Shown piece by piece: positions 26,355 to 34,329 of a stretch of DNA of 64,000 bases. Below the pieces are notes generated by a model. The model searched no databases, was not told where the DNA came from, and worked only from the letters and a program-made list of their open reading frames with translations. Origin of the DNA: Maribacter algarum (ex Lu et al. 2025) (nom. illeg.) (lineage in GTDB: Bacteria; Bacteroidota; Bacteroidia; Flavobacteriales; Flavobacteriaceae); contig CANMAW010000002.1 in NCBI GenBank assembly GCA_947495915.1, forward strand, positions 434,001 through 498,000. The letters are read 5' to 3'. A program made the position numbers and the translations under genes. The number at the start of each line of letters is the position of its first letter. Position 1 is the first letter of the stretch.

Positions 26355-27107
26355 TTGAAATATTTTCTTCAATTTTCATACAATGGTAAAGTTTATCATG
26401 GGTGGCAAAATCAACCCAACGCTATCACTGTGCAACAAATTTTAGAACAAACAATGGCTACCATTCTTCGTGAGCCAGTATCGTTAATGGGGGCTGGTCG
26501 AACCGATGCTGGAGTGCACGCAAAACAGATGTTTGCTCATTTTGATATGAATGAAATAAGTAATATACCTGAACTTGTTTATAAACTTAATGCAATGTTG
26601 CCTGATGATATTGCAGTACAAACCATTGTAGAGGTTACCTCTGAAGCACATGCAAGATTCGATGCGGTTTCACGTACGTATGAGTATTGGGTTATTCCGC
26701 AAAAAAATCCTTTTTTTAGTGATTCGGCACATTATGTGAAACGGCCTTTAAATGTGCAAAAGATGAATGAGGCTGCACAACTGTTATTACAGTTTAACGA
26801 TTTTGAATGTTTTTCAAAATCAAATACCGATGTACATACATACTTATGCGAAATTTCTGAAGCGGCCTGGCAAGAAAAAGGAGTACTTTTAGTTTTTACC
26901 ATTACGGCTAATCGCTTTTTGCGCAATATGGTTCGAGCAATTGTTGGTACACTTCTAGATGTTGGTTCTGGAAAGTCAACTGTAGACGATGTTAAAGCAA
27001 TCATAAATAGTAAGAACAGGAGCAAAGCGGGTACTTCTGTACCGGCAAAAGGGCTATATTTGACAAAGGTTATCTACCCTAAAAGTATCTTCATAAAAAA
27101 TGGATAA
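26355..27107 (+). CDS. truA: tRNA pseudouridine synthase A, TTG start
   Basis: TruA converts U38-U40 of tRNA anticodon arms to pseudouridine. The 250-residue protein has the catalytic Asp in GAGRTDAGVHAKQMFAHFD, the YEYWVIP strand and C-terminal RFLRNMVRAIVGTLLDVG. The start must be TTG at 26355: it gives KYFLQFSYNGKVYHGWQNQ, the expected N-terminus, an in-frame TAG lies 12 bases upstream, and the next in-frame ATG would cut off the first beta-strand. The end overlaps the following exporter gene by eight bases. Confidence 0.95.
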   Translation: MKYFLQFSYNGKVYHGWQNQPNAITVQQILEQTMATILREPVSLMGAGRTDAGVHAKQMFAHFDMNEISNIPELVYKLNAMLPDDIAVQTIVEVTSEAHARFDAVSRTYEYWVIPQKNPFFSDSAHYVKRPLNVQKMNEAAQLLLQFNDFECFSKSNTDVHTYLCEISEAAWQEKGVLLVFTITANRFLRNMVRAIVGTLLDVGSGKSTVDDVKAIINSKNRSKAGTSVPAKGLYLTKVIYPKSIFIKNG

Positions 27108-28866
27108 AGATTCAGGTAAAGCATTTGATAAACGATTGTTTAAGCGTTTGTTGGCACATACAAAACCGTATCGAATAACATTCTACGGTGTTGCGTTAGC
27201 GGCTGTACTTATCTCTGCTTTTGCAGTATTGACGCCCTTACTTTTAAGAGAAATAATAGACAATGCTATTAAGAAAAGTAATCAAGAACTTTTACTAACC
27301 TTAACTATAGCAATGCTTGGTGTTTTAATTGGCCAGGTGACCTGCCAATTACTATTTAATTATTACGCCAACTGGTTAGGAGAATCAGTTATTAAAGATA
27401 TTCGTATCAATTTATTTAAGCATATGCTGGGTTTTCGAAAAAAGTATTTCGATAATTCATCTTTAGGAGTTTTGGTTACCAGAGCGGTTGCTGATATGCA
27501 ACGAATTGGGGAAATTTTCAGTCAAGGTTTTTTTGTAATTGTTGCTGATCTTTTAAAAATGTTGGTTGCAGCTGTAGTGATGCTGGTGATAAATTGGCGG
27601 TTAGCTTTAATGGTTTTTGCTATTCTTCCGCTAATCTTGTATGCTACACGATTGTTTCAAAAAGCTATGAAAGTAGCTTTTACCGAGGTACGGGCTAGAG
27701 TTTCTGAACTGAATTCGTTTGTTCAAGAACGAATTACTGGTATGAAAATCGTTCAGCTTTTTACTCGTGAAAAAATTGAAAGTGAAAAATTTCGAGAGAT
27801 TAACGAAAAACATCAAAACGCTTGGTTGAAAACGGTGTGGTATAATTCCATATTCTTTCCGATAGCTGAAATTGTATCCTCCATAGCTGTAGGGCTTATT
27901 GTTTGGTATGGTGGACTACAAAATGTGTCTAATTTGGGTGCTGAGGAGTTCGGTACAATTTTCGCCTTTATATTGTTGATAGATATGTTGTTTAGGCCGT
28001 TACGCCAAATCGCAGATAAATTCAATACCCTTCAAATGGGTATGGTAGCTGCAAATCGTGTATTTAAAATCTTAGATACTAACAGCAATATACAAGATGC
28101 AGGCACCATTATTAAACAGAACATTAAAGGTAAAATTAGATTTAATAATGTTCACTTTGGTTATGTAGAAGATGAAGAGGTTTTACATGGTATTTCATTT
28201 GATGTGAGGCCTGGTGAAACTGTTGCGATTGTTGGTGCTACCGGAGCCGGTAAATCCACAATTATTAATTTATTAAATCGATTTTATGAAATTAATTCTG
28301 GTTCGATTTTAGTTGATAGTGTTGATATTAAAGATTATAAATTATCTGCATTAAGAAAGCAAATAGCGGTGGTTTTACAAGATGTTTTTCTTTTTGCTGA
28401 TACCATAGCCAACAATATTTCTTTAAGAGATGATACCATTTCGTTAGATCAAATTAAAAAGGCAGCACAACAAATTGGTGTAGATGAGTTTATTTCTAGT
28501 TTACCGGAAGGCTATCAGTATAATGTAAAAGAACGCGGTACCATGTTGTCAAGTGGGCAGCGACAATTAATTGCTTTTCTTCGAGCCTATGTTAGTAATC
28601 CAAGTATATTAGTTTTAGATGAAGCAACCTCGTCTGTTGATACCTATTCTGAACAACTAATTCAAAGGGCCACTGAAAAGATAACAGCGGGTAGAACTTC
28701 TATTATTATTGCGCATCGATTGGCTACCATTAAAAAAGCAGATAAAATAATTGTAATGGATGCTGGTACCATTGTTGAACAAGGCACTCATAAAGAACTG
28801 CTCAAAAAAGGTGGATATTATAGCAATTTGTATGAAGCTCAATTTTTGGCTGAAGAAGTAGCTTAA
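27100..28866 (+). CDS. MsbA-like ABC exporter (fused permease and ATPase)
   Basis: The 588-residue half-transporter has a six-helix exporter domain (residues about 20-320) and one ATPase domain with Walker A GATGAGKST, the Q-loop VVLQDVFLF, a signature reading LSSGQRQL, Walker B ILVLDEATSSVD and switch His IIAHRL. It acts as a homo- or heterodimer in the inner membrane; relatives move lipids (MsbA) or drugs. The substrate cannot be read from the sequence. Translation overlaps truA by eight bases, implying coupling. Confidence 0.9.
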   Translation: MDKDSGKAFDKRLFKRLLAHTKPYRITFYGVALAAVLISAFAVLTPLLLREIIDNAIKKSNQELLLTLTIAMLGVLIGQVTCQLLFNYYANWLGESVIKDIRINLFKHMLGFRKKYFDNSSLGVLVTRAVADMQRIGEIFSQGFFVIVADLLKMLVAAVVMLVINWRLALMVFAILPLILYATRLFQKAMKVAFTEVRARVSELNSFVQERITGMKIVQLFTREKIESEKFREINEKHQNAWLKTVWYNSIFFPIAEIVSSIAVGLIVWYGGLQNVSNLGAEEFGTIFAFILLIDMLFRPLRQIADKFNTLQMGMVAANRVFKILDTNSNIQDAGTIIKQNIKGKIRFNNVHFGYVEDEEVLHGISFDVRPGETVAIVGATGAGKSTIINLLNRFYEINSGSILVDSVDIKDYKLSALRKQIAVVLQDVFLFADTIANNISLRDDTISLDQIKKAAQQIGVDEFISSLPEGYQYNVKERGTMLSSGQRQLIAFLRAYVSNPSILVLDEATSSVDTYSEQLIQRATEKITAGRTSIIIAHRLATIKKADKIIVMDAGTIVEQGTHKELLKKGGYYSNLYEAQFLAEEVA

Positions 28867-28916
28867 AGGTGCATCTCATGAAATTTTTTTGAAGATAATC
28901 GTAAAATTGACCGTGA

Positions 28917-29702
28917 TTAAGTCAAATCCTCCTTCATAATAGAAGCTAATTCTGAGAGGTCTTTATACATTACAAATTCTCCGCTTTTGATATAACTAAT
29001 TGCCCCAGTTTCTTCACTTACCACAAGTGCCAATGCATCTGTTTTTTCGGTGATTCCTACGGCGGCCCGGTGTCGTAAGCCAAAGCGTAAAGGAATATTT
29101 CGTTCGTTGCTTACAGGAAGAATTACCCGTGTTGCTACAATATAATTATTAACAATTACCGCGGCACCGTCATGCAAAGGACTGTTCTTATAAAAAATAC
29201 TTTCAATAATGGGTTGTGTTATTTCAATATACATTTTGTCTCCCGTCGACTTCACAAAATCTAATGAATGGCTTCTTTCAATAACAAATAAAGCACCCGT
29301 AAGTGAGGTTGACATATTTTCGCATGCATTTAATATAGCGTCAATGTCAATGCTCGCCGAAAGATTTTCTTGACGAAGAAATTTGAAATGCTTGATGAAA
29401 TTTCTCTTGTTGGCAAAATTCGTGGAGCCAATCATCAATAAGAATTTTCGAATTTCTTGCTGAAAGACAACGATCAAAGCAATTAAACCAACTTGAAGAA
29501 AAGGGCCGACAATACTACTAATCATATTCATGCCCAAAAGCGCAGTCAATTTCCAAAAGCCCCAAATTATTACAATTCCTATAAAAATATTGATTGCTAC
29601 TGAGCCTCGAACAAGTTTGTAGACATAGTATAATAATATCGCTACTAAAATTATATCGATAACATCGGTAATCTTAAGATCGATAATATTGAAAAAATCC
29701 AA
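28917..29702 (-). CDS. cdaA: Diadenylate cyclase CdaA
   Basis: This enzyme condenses two ATP to cyclic di-AMP. The 261-residue protein has three N-terminal membrane helices (about 13-31, 36-55, 64-82) and a DAC domain with both catalytic motifs, DGA (178-180) and RHRAA (210-214). The topology is that of CdaA, the membrane-bound housekeeping cyclase. It lies 57 bases downstream of folP on the same strand, and I know this pairing from other Bacteroidota. No recognisable c-di-AMP phosphodiesterase lies in the window. Confidence 0.93.
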   Translation of the reverse strand: MDFFNIIDLKITDVIDIILVAILLYYVYKLVRGSVAINIFIGIVIIWGFWKLTALLGMNMISSIVGPFLQVGLIALIVVFQQEIRKFLLMIGSTNFANKRNFIKHFKFLRQENLSASIDIDAILNACENMSTSLTGALFVIERSHSLDFVKSTGDKMYIEITQPIIESIFYKNSPLHDGAAVIVNNYIVATRVILPVSNERNIPLRFGLRHRAAVGITEKTDALALVVSEETGAISYIKSGEFVMYKDLSELASIMKEDLT

Positions 29703-29759
29703 ATTGGTGGTGTTTTGGTAAAATTAGCAAAAATAGATGAACCAAAAATAGGTTCTTTA

Positions 29760-30581
29760 TTAGTTTAAGTTTTTGAATAAAGTAACACACTCTATTGCTT
29801 CTTTAACGTCATGAACCCTAAGTATATTGGCTCCTTGACTTAGGGCTATCATGTTTAAGGCCGTAGTGCCATTTAAAGCATGATCGGCATCTGATTTTAA
29901 AACTTTATAAATCATCGATTTTCTGCTAAGTCCCGCTAGAACTGGTAAATTAAGTGTTTGAAATAAATTTAGTTTTCGAAGCAACTCATAATTTTGTTCA
30001 ATTTTTTTTGCAAATCCGAATCCAGGGTCAATTATAATATCATGAATTCCTAGCTTTCGGGCACTTTCAACACGCTCAGAAAAATAAAGTAACACCTCTT
30101 GAACTACATTTTTATACGCTGTAAATTCTTGCATGTTTTTAGGATTTCCTCTCATATGCATCATAATATATGGAACTCTTAATCTAGCAATAGTCTTAAG
30201 CATTTGGGGGTCAAGTTTTCCAGCAGAAATATCATTGATAAGGGCAGCGCCAGCATTGATGCCTTCCTCGGCCACTTTACTTCTAAAAGTATCTACAGAA
30301 ATATTGATATCAGTAAAATGTTTAACCAAAAGAGCGATCACGGGTATTAGACGTTTTAATTCTTCATTTTCATTGACTTCATCAGCACCAGGTCGTGAAC
30401 TATAGGCACCTATATCTATAAAGGTAGCACCATCTTTGAGCATTTTTTCAACTGCCTTTAGAATGGCTTTTTCATCTTTATGTTTGCCTCCATCATAGAA
30501 CGAATCGGGGGTGACATTTAAAATGCCCATCACCTTAGGTACAGTTAAATCAATTAAATTGCCTTTGCAGTTAATGGTCAT
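29760..30581 (-). CDS. folP: Dihydropteroate synthase
   Basis: FolP joins p-aminobenzoate and dihydropterin pyrophosphate in folate synthesis and is the sulfonamide target. The 273-residue TIM-barrel has the pterin-binding signature MGILNVTPDSFYDGGKH, DIGAYSSRPGA, the INDISAGKLD strand, IIDPGFGFAKK and the AGLSRKSMI loop. It probably leads a folP-cdaA operon. Confidence 0.96.
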   Translation of the reverse strand: MTINCKGNLIDLTVPKVMGILNVTPDSFYDGGKHKDEKAILKAVEKMLKDGATFIDIGAYSSRPGADEVNENEELKRLIPVIALLVKHFTDINISVDTFRSKVAEEGINAGAALINDISAGKLDPQMLKTIARLRVPYIMMHMRGNPKNMQEFTAYKNVVQEVLLYFSERVESARKLGIHDIIIDPGFGFAKKIEQNYELLRKLNLFQTLNLPVLAGLSRKSMIYKVLKSDADHALNGTTALNMIALSQGANILRVHDVKEAIECVTLFKNLN

Positions 30582-30701
30582 AAATTAGTTGTGAGTTGTG
30601 AATGTGTTTGATCTTGTTAAAAAGCTTAAGACAAGTTATTCTTTGGAACTTTGACATTCACACAATTTTAAACGAAATTTACGCAAATTAGATTGATATT
30701 C

Positions 30702-31250
30702 ATGCAGAACACTTCTGAACAATATGACAAAGTAATTCAAAGTTGTCGTGACCTTTTTCAAAAAAAAATGACAGATTATGGTAGCGCTTGGCGAATTCTA
30801 AGATTACCATCACTTACTGATCAGATATTTATAAAAGCACAACGCATTCGTGGTCTTCAAGAAAATGAAGTTCGAAAAGTAGATGAAGGCGAACGTTCTG
30901 AATTTATCGGAATTATTAATTATTCTATTATGGCGTTGATACAATTAGAACTAGGGGTAGCAGATCAGCCAGATTTATCAACAAAAAATGCAGTGAGGTT
31001 ATTTGATCAACATACTGCAGCAACAAAGAGCTTAATGGAAAAGAAGAATCATGATTATGGTGAAGCTTGGCGTGAAATGCGGGTAAGTTCGCTTACTGAT
31101 TTAATACTTCAAAAATTATTACGTGTTAAGCAAATAGAAGATAACAAGGGTAAAACCTTAGTTAGCGAAGGTATTGATGCTAATTATCAAGATATGGTGA
31201 ACTACGCTATTTTTGCAATGATTCATCTAAACGAAAGCCCCCAAGTGTAA
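30702..31250 (+). CDS. DUF1599 protein (two repeats)
   Basis: The 182-residue protein contains two copies of the DUF1599 unit: KKMTDYGSAWRILRLPSLTDQIFIKAQRIRGLQ and KKNHDYGEAWREMRVSSLTDLILQKLLRVKQIE, each followed by a YxIMALIQL/YAIFAMIHL helix. The family is common in Bacteroidota and has no assigned function. The start at 30702 (MQNTSEQYDK) is preferred to a form three codons longer. Its stop overlaps the next start as TAATG. Confidence 0.9.
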   Translation: MQNTSEQYDKVIQSCRDLFQKKMTDYGSAWRILRLPSLTDQIFIKAQRIRGLQENEVRKVDEGERSEFIGIINYSIMALIQLELGVADQPDLSTKNAVRLFDQHTAATKSLMEKKNHDYGEAWREMRVSSLTDLILQKLLRVKQIEDNKGKTLVSEGIDANYQDMVNYAIFAMIHLNESPQV

Positions 31251-32347
31251 TGAAATATTTAGTAGGATTCTCTAGAATAATTGTCGGAGTATTATTCATC
31301 ATAAGCGGATTTATTAAACTAAATGACCCAGTTGGGTTTTCTTTCAAACTTGAGGAATATTTTAGTTCTGGGGTTTTAGATATGCCATTTTTTGAACCTC
31401 ATGCTTTATTGTTATCTATTGTCATAGTCATTTTTGAAGTTCTTGTCGGGGTGTTATTATTAATTGGGTATAAGGTGAAATTTACTGTTTGGAGCCTTTT
31501 AATAATGATTGTTGGTTTTACCTTTTTAACTTTTTATTCCTGGCATTTTAATGCTGTAACCGATTGTGGTTGTTTTGGCGATGCTATTAAGTTAACGCCG
31601 TTTCAATCTTTTATTAAAGATGTAATCTTACTTGTTTTTATAGTTATACTCTTTATAGGAAAGAAACACATTGTACCTTTTTTTAATAATAGAATCAACC
31701 GGTTAATTGTATTTTTCTCATTGGTTCTTTCAGGTTTTTATGTCTACCATGTATTGAATCATTTGCCAGTGATCGATTTTAGACCTTATGAAATAGGAAA
31801 AAATATTGAAGACGGAATGAACGTGCCTGAAGGCGCTCCTGAAAGTATATTTGAATATGCTTGGAAGTTTGATGTTAACGGAGAAGAGCAAATTGTGGTT
31901 ACCAATGGCGATTATCCTTCAGTTGAAGGGGAGTTTATTGATGTAGAAACTAAGGAAATTCAAAAAGGATACGAACCTCCGGTTCATGATTTTACTATTG
32001 AGCAAGATGGAGAAGATTTTGCTCCTGCTTTATTGCAAGAGCCTAAATTGGTTATGGTAATTGCCTACGATTTACGAAAATCAAATAAAGCAATGTTTGA
32101 GCAAGTAAAAAAGGTTTCTAATTTGGCCTTAAAAAAAGGCTATAAAGTAATAGGCATGTCAGCATCAAATGAGGCTCAAACTTCTAAATTGATTCAAGAC
32201 TATGCCCTTAATTTTGAGTTCTATTACACTGATGAAACCACACTTAAAACTATAGTTCGATCAAATCCTGGTATTCTGGTTTTAGAGCGAGGTACCATTC
32301 AACAAAAGGTACACTATAACGACTTTGAAGAATTAGAATTTAAATAA
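31250..32347 (+). CDS. BT_3928-like DoxX/MauE-type membrane protein
   Basis: The 365-residue protein has about four N-terminal helices of the DoxX/MauE type: GFSRIIVGVLFIISGFIKLNDPVGF, a LIMIVGFTFLTFYSWHF helix and the conserved loop VTDCGCFGDAIKLTP. The C-terminal part (about 225-365) looks like a thioredoxin fold without a CxxC pair. This matches the Bacteroidota family around BT_3928, thought to take part in envelope redox processes, but unproven. It is coupled to the DUF1599 gene through TAATG and leads into tpiA 27 bases later. Confidence 0.85.
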   Translation: MKYLVGFSRIIVGVLFIISGFIKLNDPVGFSFKLEEYFSSGVLDMPFFEPHALLLSIVIVIFEVLVGVLLLIGYKVKFTVWSLLIMIVGFTFLTFYSWHFNAVTDCGCFGDAIKLTPFQSFIKDVILLVFIVILFIGKKHIVPFFNNRINRLIVFFSLVLSGFYVYHVLNHLPVIDFRPYEIGKNIEDGMNVPEGAPESIFEYAWKFDVNGEEQIVVTNGDYPSVEGEFIDVETKEIQKGYEPPVHDFTIEQDGEDFAPALLQEPKLVMVIAYDLRKSNKAMFEQVKKVSNLALKKGYKVIGMSASNEAQTSKLIQDYALNFEFYYTDETTLKTIVRSNPGILVLERGTIQQKVHYNDFEELEFK

Positions 32348-32374
32348 TATTGTAAATAACACCCATTAGAAATT

Positions 32375-33124
32375 ATGAGAAGTAAAATTGTTGCGGGAAA
32401 CTGGAAAATGAATAAAAATTTAGCAGAAACAGAAGCTTTACTGGCTGAATTGTCTGCGAAATTACCTGATACGTCTGCTGAGGTTATGGTTGCACCTACT
32501 TATATAAACCTAACGAGCGCTGTTCGTCATTTAGAGTCTTCTGCAATTGAGGTTATAGCCCAAAATATGCATTTTGCAGAAAGTGGAGCATACACGGGTG
32601 AAATTTCAGCAGATATGCTTTTAAATGTAGGCATTAACACTGCTATTATTGGTCATTCTGAACGCCGGGCATATTTTGGAGAAACAGATGAAATTTTAGC
32701 AAAAAAGGTTACCACCGCACTTTCAAAAGGCATACGAGTAATGTTTTGTTTTGGAGAAGAATTGGCAGATAGAAAATCAGATAACCATTTTAAAGTGGTT
32801 GAAAGTCAATTAAAGAATGCTTTGTTCGCTTTAGATGCTAGTTCATGGAGCAAGATTGTTTTAGCTTATGAGCCGGTTTGGGCGATTGGTACAGGAGAAA
32901 CTGCTTCCCCTGAGCAAGCGCAAGAAATGCATGCATTTATCAGAAAAACAATCACCGAGGCTTATGATGCTTCCATTGCAAACGATGTTTCTATACTTTA
33001 TGGAGGAAGTGTTAAACCAGCAAATGCAGAAGAAATTTTCTCTAAACCTGATGTTGACGGTGGTTTAATAGGCGGTGCTTCATTAGTTGCTGATGATTTT
33101 GTTGCCATCATTAAAGCAATATAG
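32375..33124 (+). CDS. tpiA: Triosephosphate isomerase
   Basis: TpiA interconverts dihydroxyacetone phosphate and glyceraldehyde 3-phosphate. The 249-residue barrel has the N-terminal AGNWKMNK with the catalytic Lys, IIGHSERR with the catalytic His, AYEPVWAIGTG with the catalytic Glu and the flexible loop, and the phosphate-binding YGGSVK and GGLIGGASL. Confidence 0.97.
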   Translation: MRSKIVAGNWKMNKNLAETEALLAELSAKLPDTSAEVMVAPTYINLTSAVRHLESSAIEVIAQNMHFAESGAYTGEISADMLLNVGINTAIIGHSERRAYFGETDEILAKKVTTALSKGIRVMFCFGEELADRKSDNHFKVVESQLKNALFALDASSWSKIVLAYEPVWAIGTGETASPEQAQEMHAFIRKTITEAYDASIANDVSILYGGSVKPANAEEIFSKPDVDGGLIGGASLVADDFVAIIKAI

Positions 33125-33184
33125 TTTAGAGTTTTAGGTATATAATAAGTAGTAATTCCACTTTTAAAATAACGGTTGGGGCAG

Positions 33185-34021
33185 ATGTCGAATACAATTT
33201 ATTTAGAATACAGTTTTAAGGTGAACCCTATTCAGCCTGCCTCAGATATTTTAATTGCGGAGTTAGGTGAAGTAGGCTTTGAAAGTTTTGTTGAAAATGA
33301 AGATGGGGTTTTAGCATACATTCAACAGCAAGAATGGAAGGAAAATATGTTGAAATCAGTTACTATTTTGTCTGATGAGAAATTTTCAATAGAGTTTCAG
33401 AAAAAAGAAATAGAACAAGAGAATTGGAATGCTACTTGGGAACAGAATTTCAATCCTATTCAGGTAAGTGATCAATGTGTGGTGAGAGCCCCTTTTCACG
33501 ACAAACCTGAGACCGTTTTTGATATTGTTATTGAACCTAAAATGAGCTTTGGTACGGGTCATCATGAAACTACGCACATGATGTTACAGCATATTTTAGA
33601 CCACGACTTTAAGCACAAAAAAGTTTTAGACATGGGTAGTGGTACTGGGGTTTTAGCAATTCTGGCCGCCATGAAAGATGCTGAAAAAGTTGACGCTATT
33701 GATATTGATCACTGGTGTTATTTAAATGCAATTGAAAATGTAGAACGTAATAATTGCGACCAGGTAAATGTTTATGAAGGTGATTCAAATTTGTTAAAAG
33801 AACAGAAATACGATATAGTAATTGCGAATATTAATCGTAATATATTACTCTCTGACATTCCTAAATATGCTGCTGTATTAAATGAAAATGGAATGTTATT
33901 TTTAAGTGGATTCTACAGTGAAGACATTCCTTTAATTAATGAAAAGTGCAATGAAAACGCGTTAAAATTTGAAAAAAATCTCGAAAAAAATAATTGGGTT
34001 GCCGTAAAATACGTAAATTAG
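33185..34021 (+). CDS. prmA: Ribosomal protein L11 methyltransferase
   Basis: PrmA trimethylates ribosomal protein L11 with S-adenosylmethionine. The 278-residue protein has an N-terminal substrate-recognition domain, the linker IEPKMSFGTGHHETTHMML characteristic of PrmA, the SAM-binding VLDMGSGTGVLAI, and the catalytic-loop IVIANINRNILL. The start at 33185 (MSNTIYLEYSF) was preferred to 33176. It is followed 32 bases later by clpS. Confidence 0.95.
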   Translation: MSNTIYLEYSFKVNPIQPASDILIAELGEVGFESFVENEDGVLAYIQQQEWKENMLKSVTILSDEKFSIEFQKKEIEQENWNATWEQNFNPIQVSDQCVVRAPFHDKPETVFDIVIEPKMSFGTGHHETTHMMLQHILDHDFKHKKVLDMGSGTGVLAILAAMKDAEKVDAIDIDHWCYLNAIENVERNNCDQVNVYEGDSNLLKEQKYDIVIANINRNILLSDIPKYAAVLNENGMLFLSGFYSEDIPLINEKCNENALKFEKNLEKNNWVAVKYVN

Positions 34022-34053
34022 AAAAGTTACGAAGTTATTAAACCCTAGATAGC

Positions 34054-34329
34054 ATGAGTACAAAAGAGAAAATATCCGAAGAATTACTGTTAGAAGAAAA
34101 GACGGTTAACTTAAATGAAATTGTACTTTTCAATGACGAGGTAAATACATTTGATCATGTGATAGACACTTTAATCGATGTGTGTGATCACCTGCCAGAA
34201 CAGGCTGAGCAATGTGCATTGATTGTTCATCATAATGGAAAATGCACCGTTAAAACAGGGGAATACAATGATTTAGAACCGCGTTGTAGTAGGTTATTGC
34301 AAGCAGGACTGAGTGCGGAAATTGTCTAG
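34054..34329 (+). CDS. clpS: ATP-dependent Clp protease adaptor ClpS
   Basis: ClpS delivers N-degron substrates to ClpAP. The 91-residue protein has the NEIVLFNDEVNTFDHVIDTLIDVC opening with the N-end-rule pocket residues (N-D-E at the start of the loop), the EQAEQCALIVHHNGKCTVKTG hairpin and the closing helix LEPRCSRLLQAGLSAEIV. Its last 17 bases overlap the start of the downstream sensor gene. Confidence 0.94.
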   Translation: MSTKEKISEELLLEEKTVNLNEIVLFNDEVNTFDHVIDTLIDVCDHLPEQAEQCALIVHHNGKCTVKTGEYNDLEPRCSRLLQAGLSAEIV

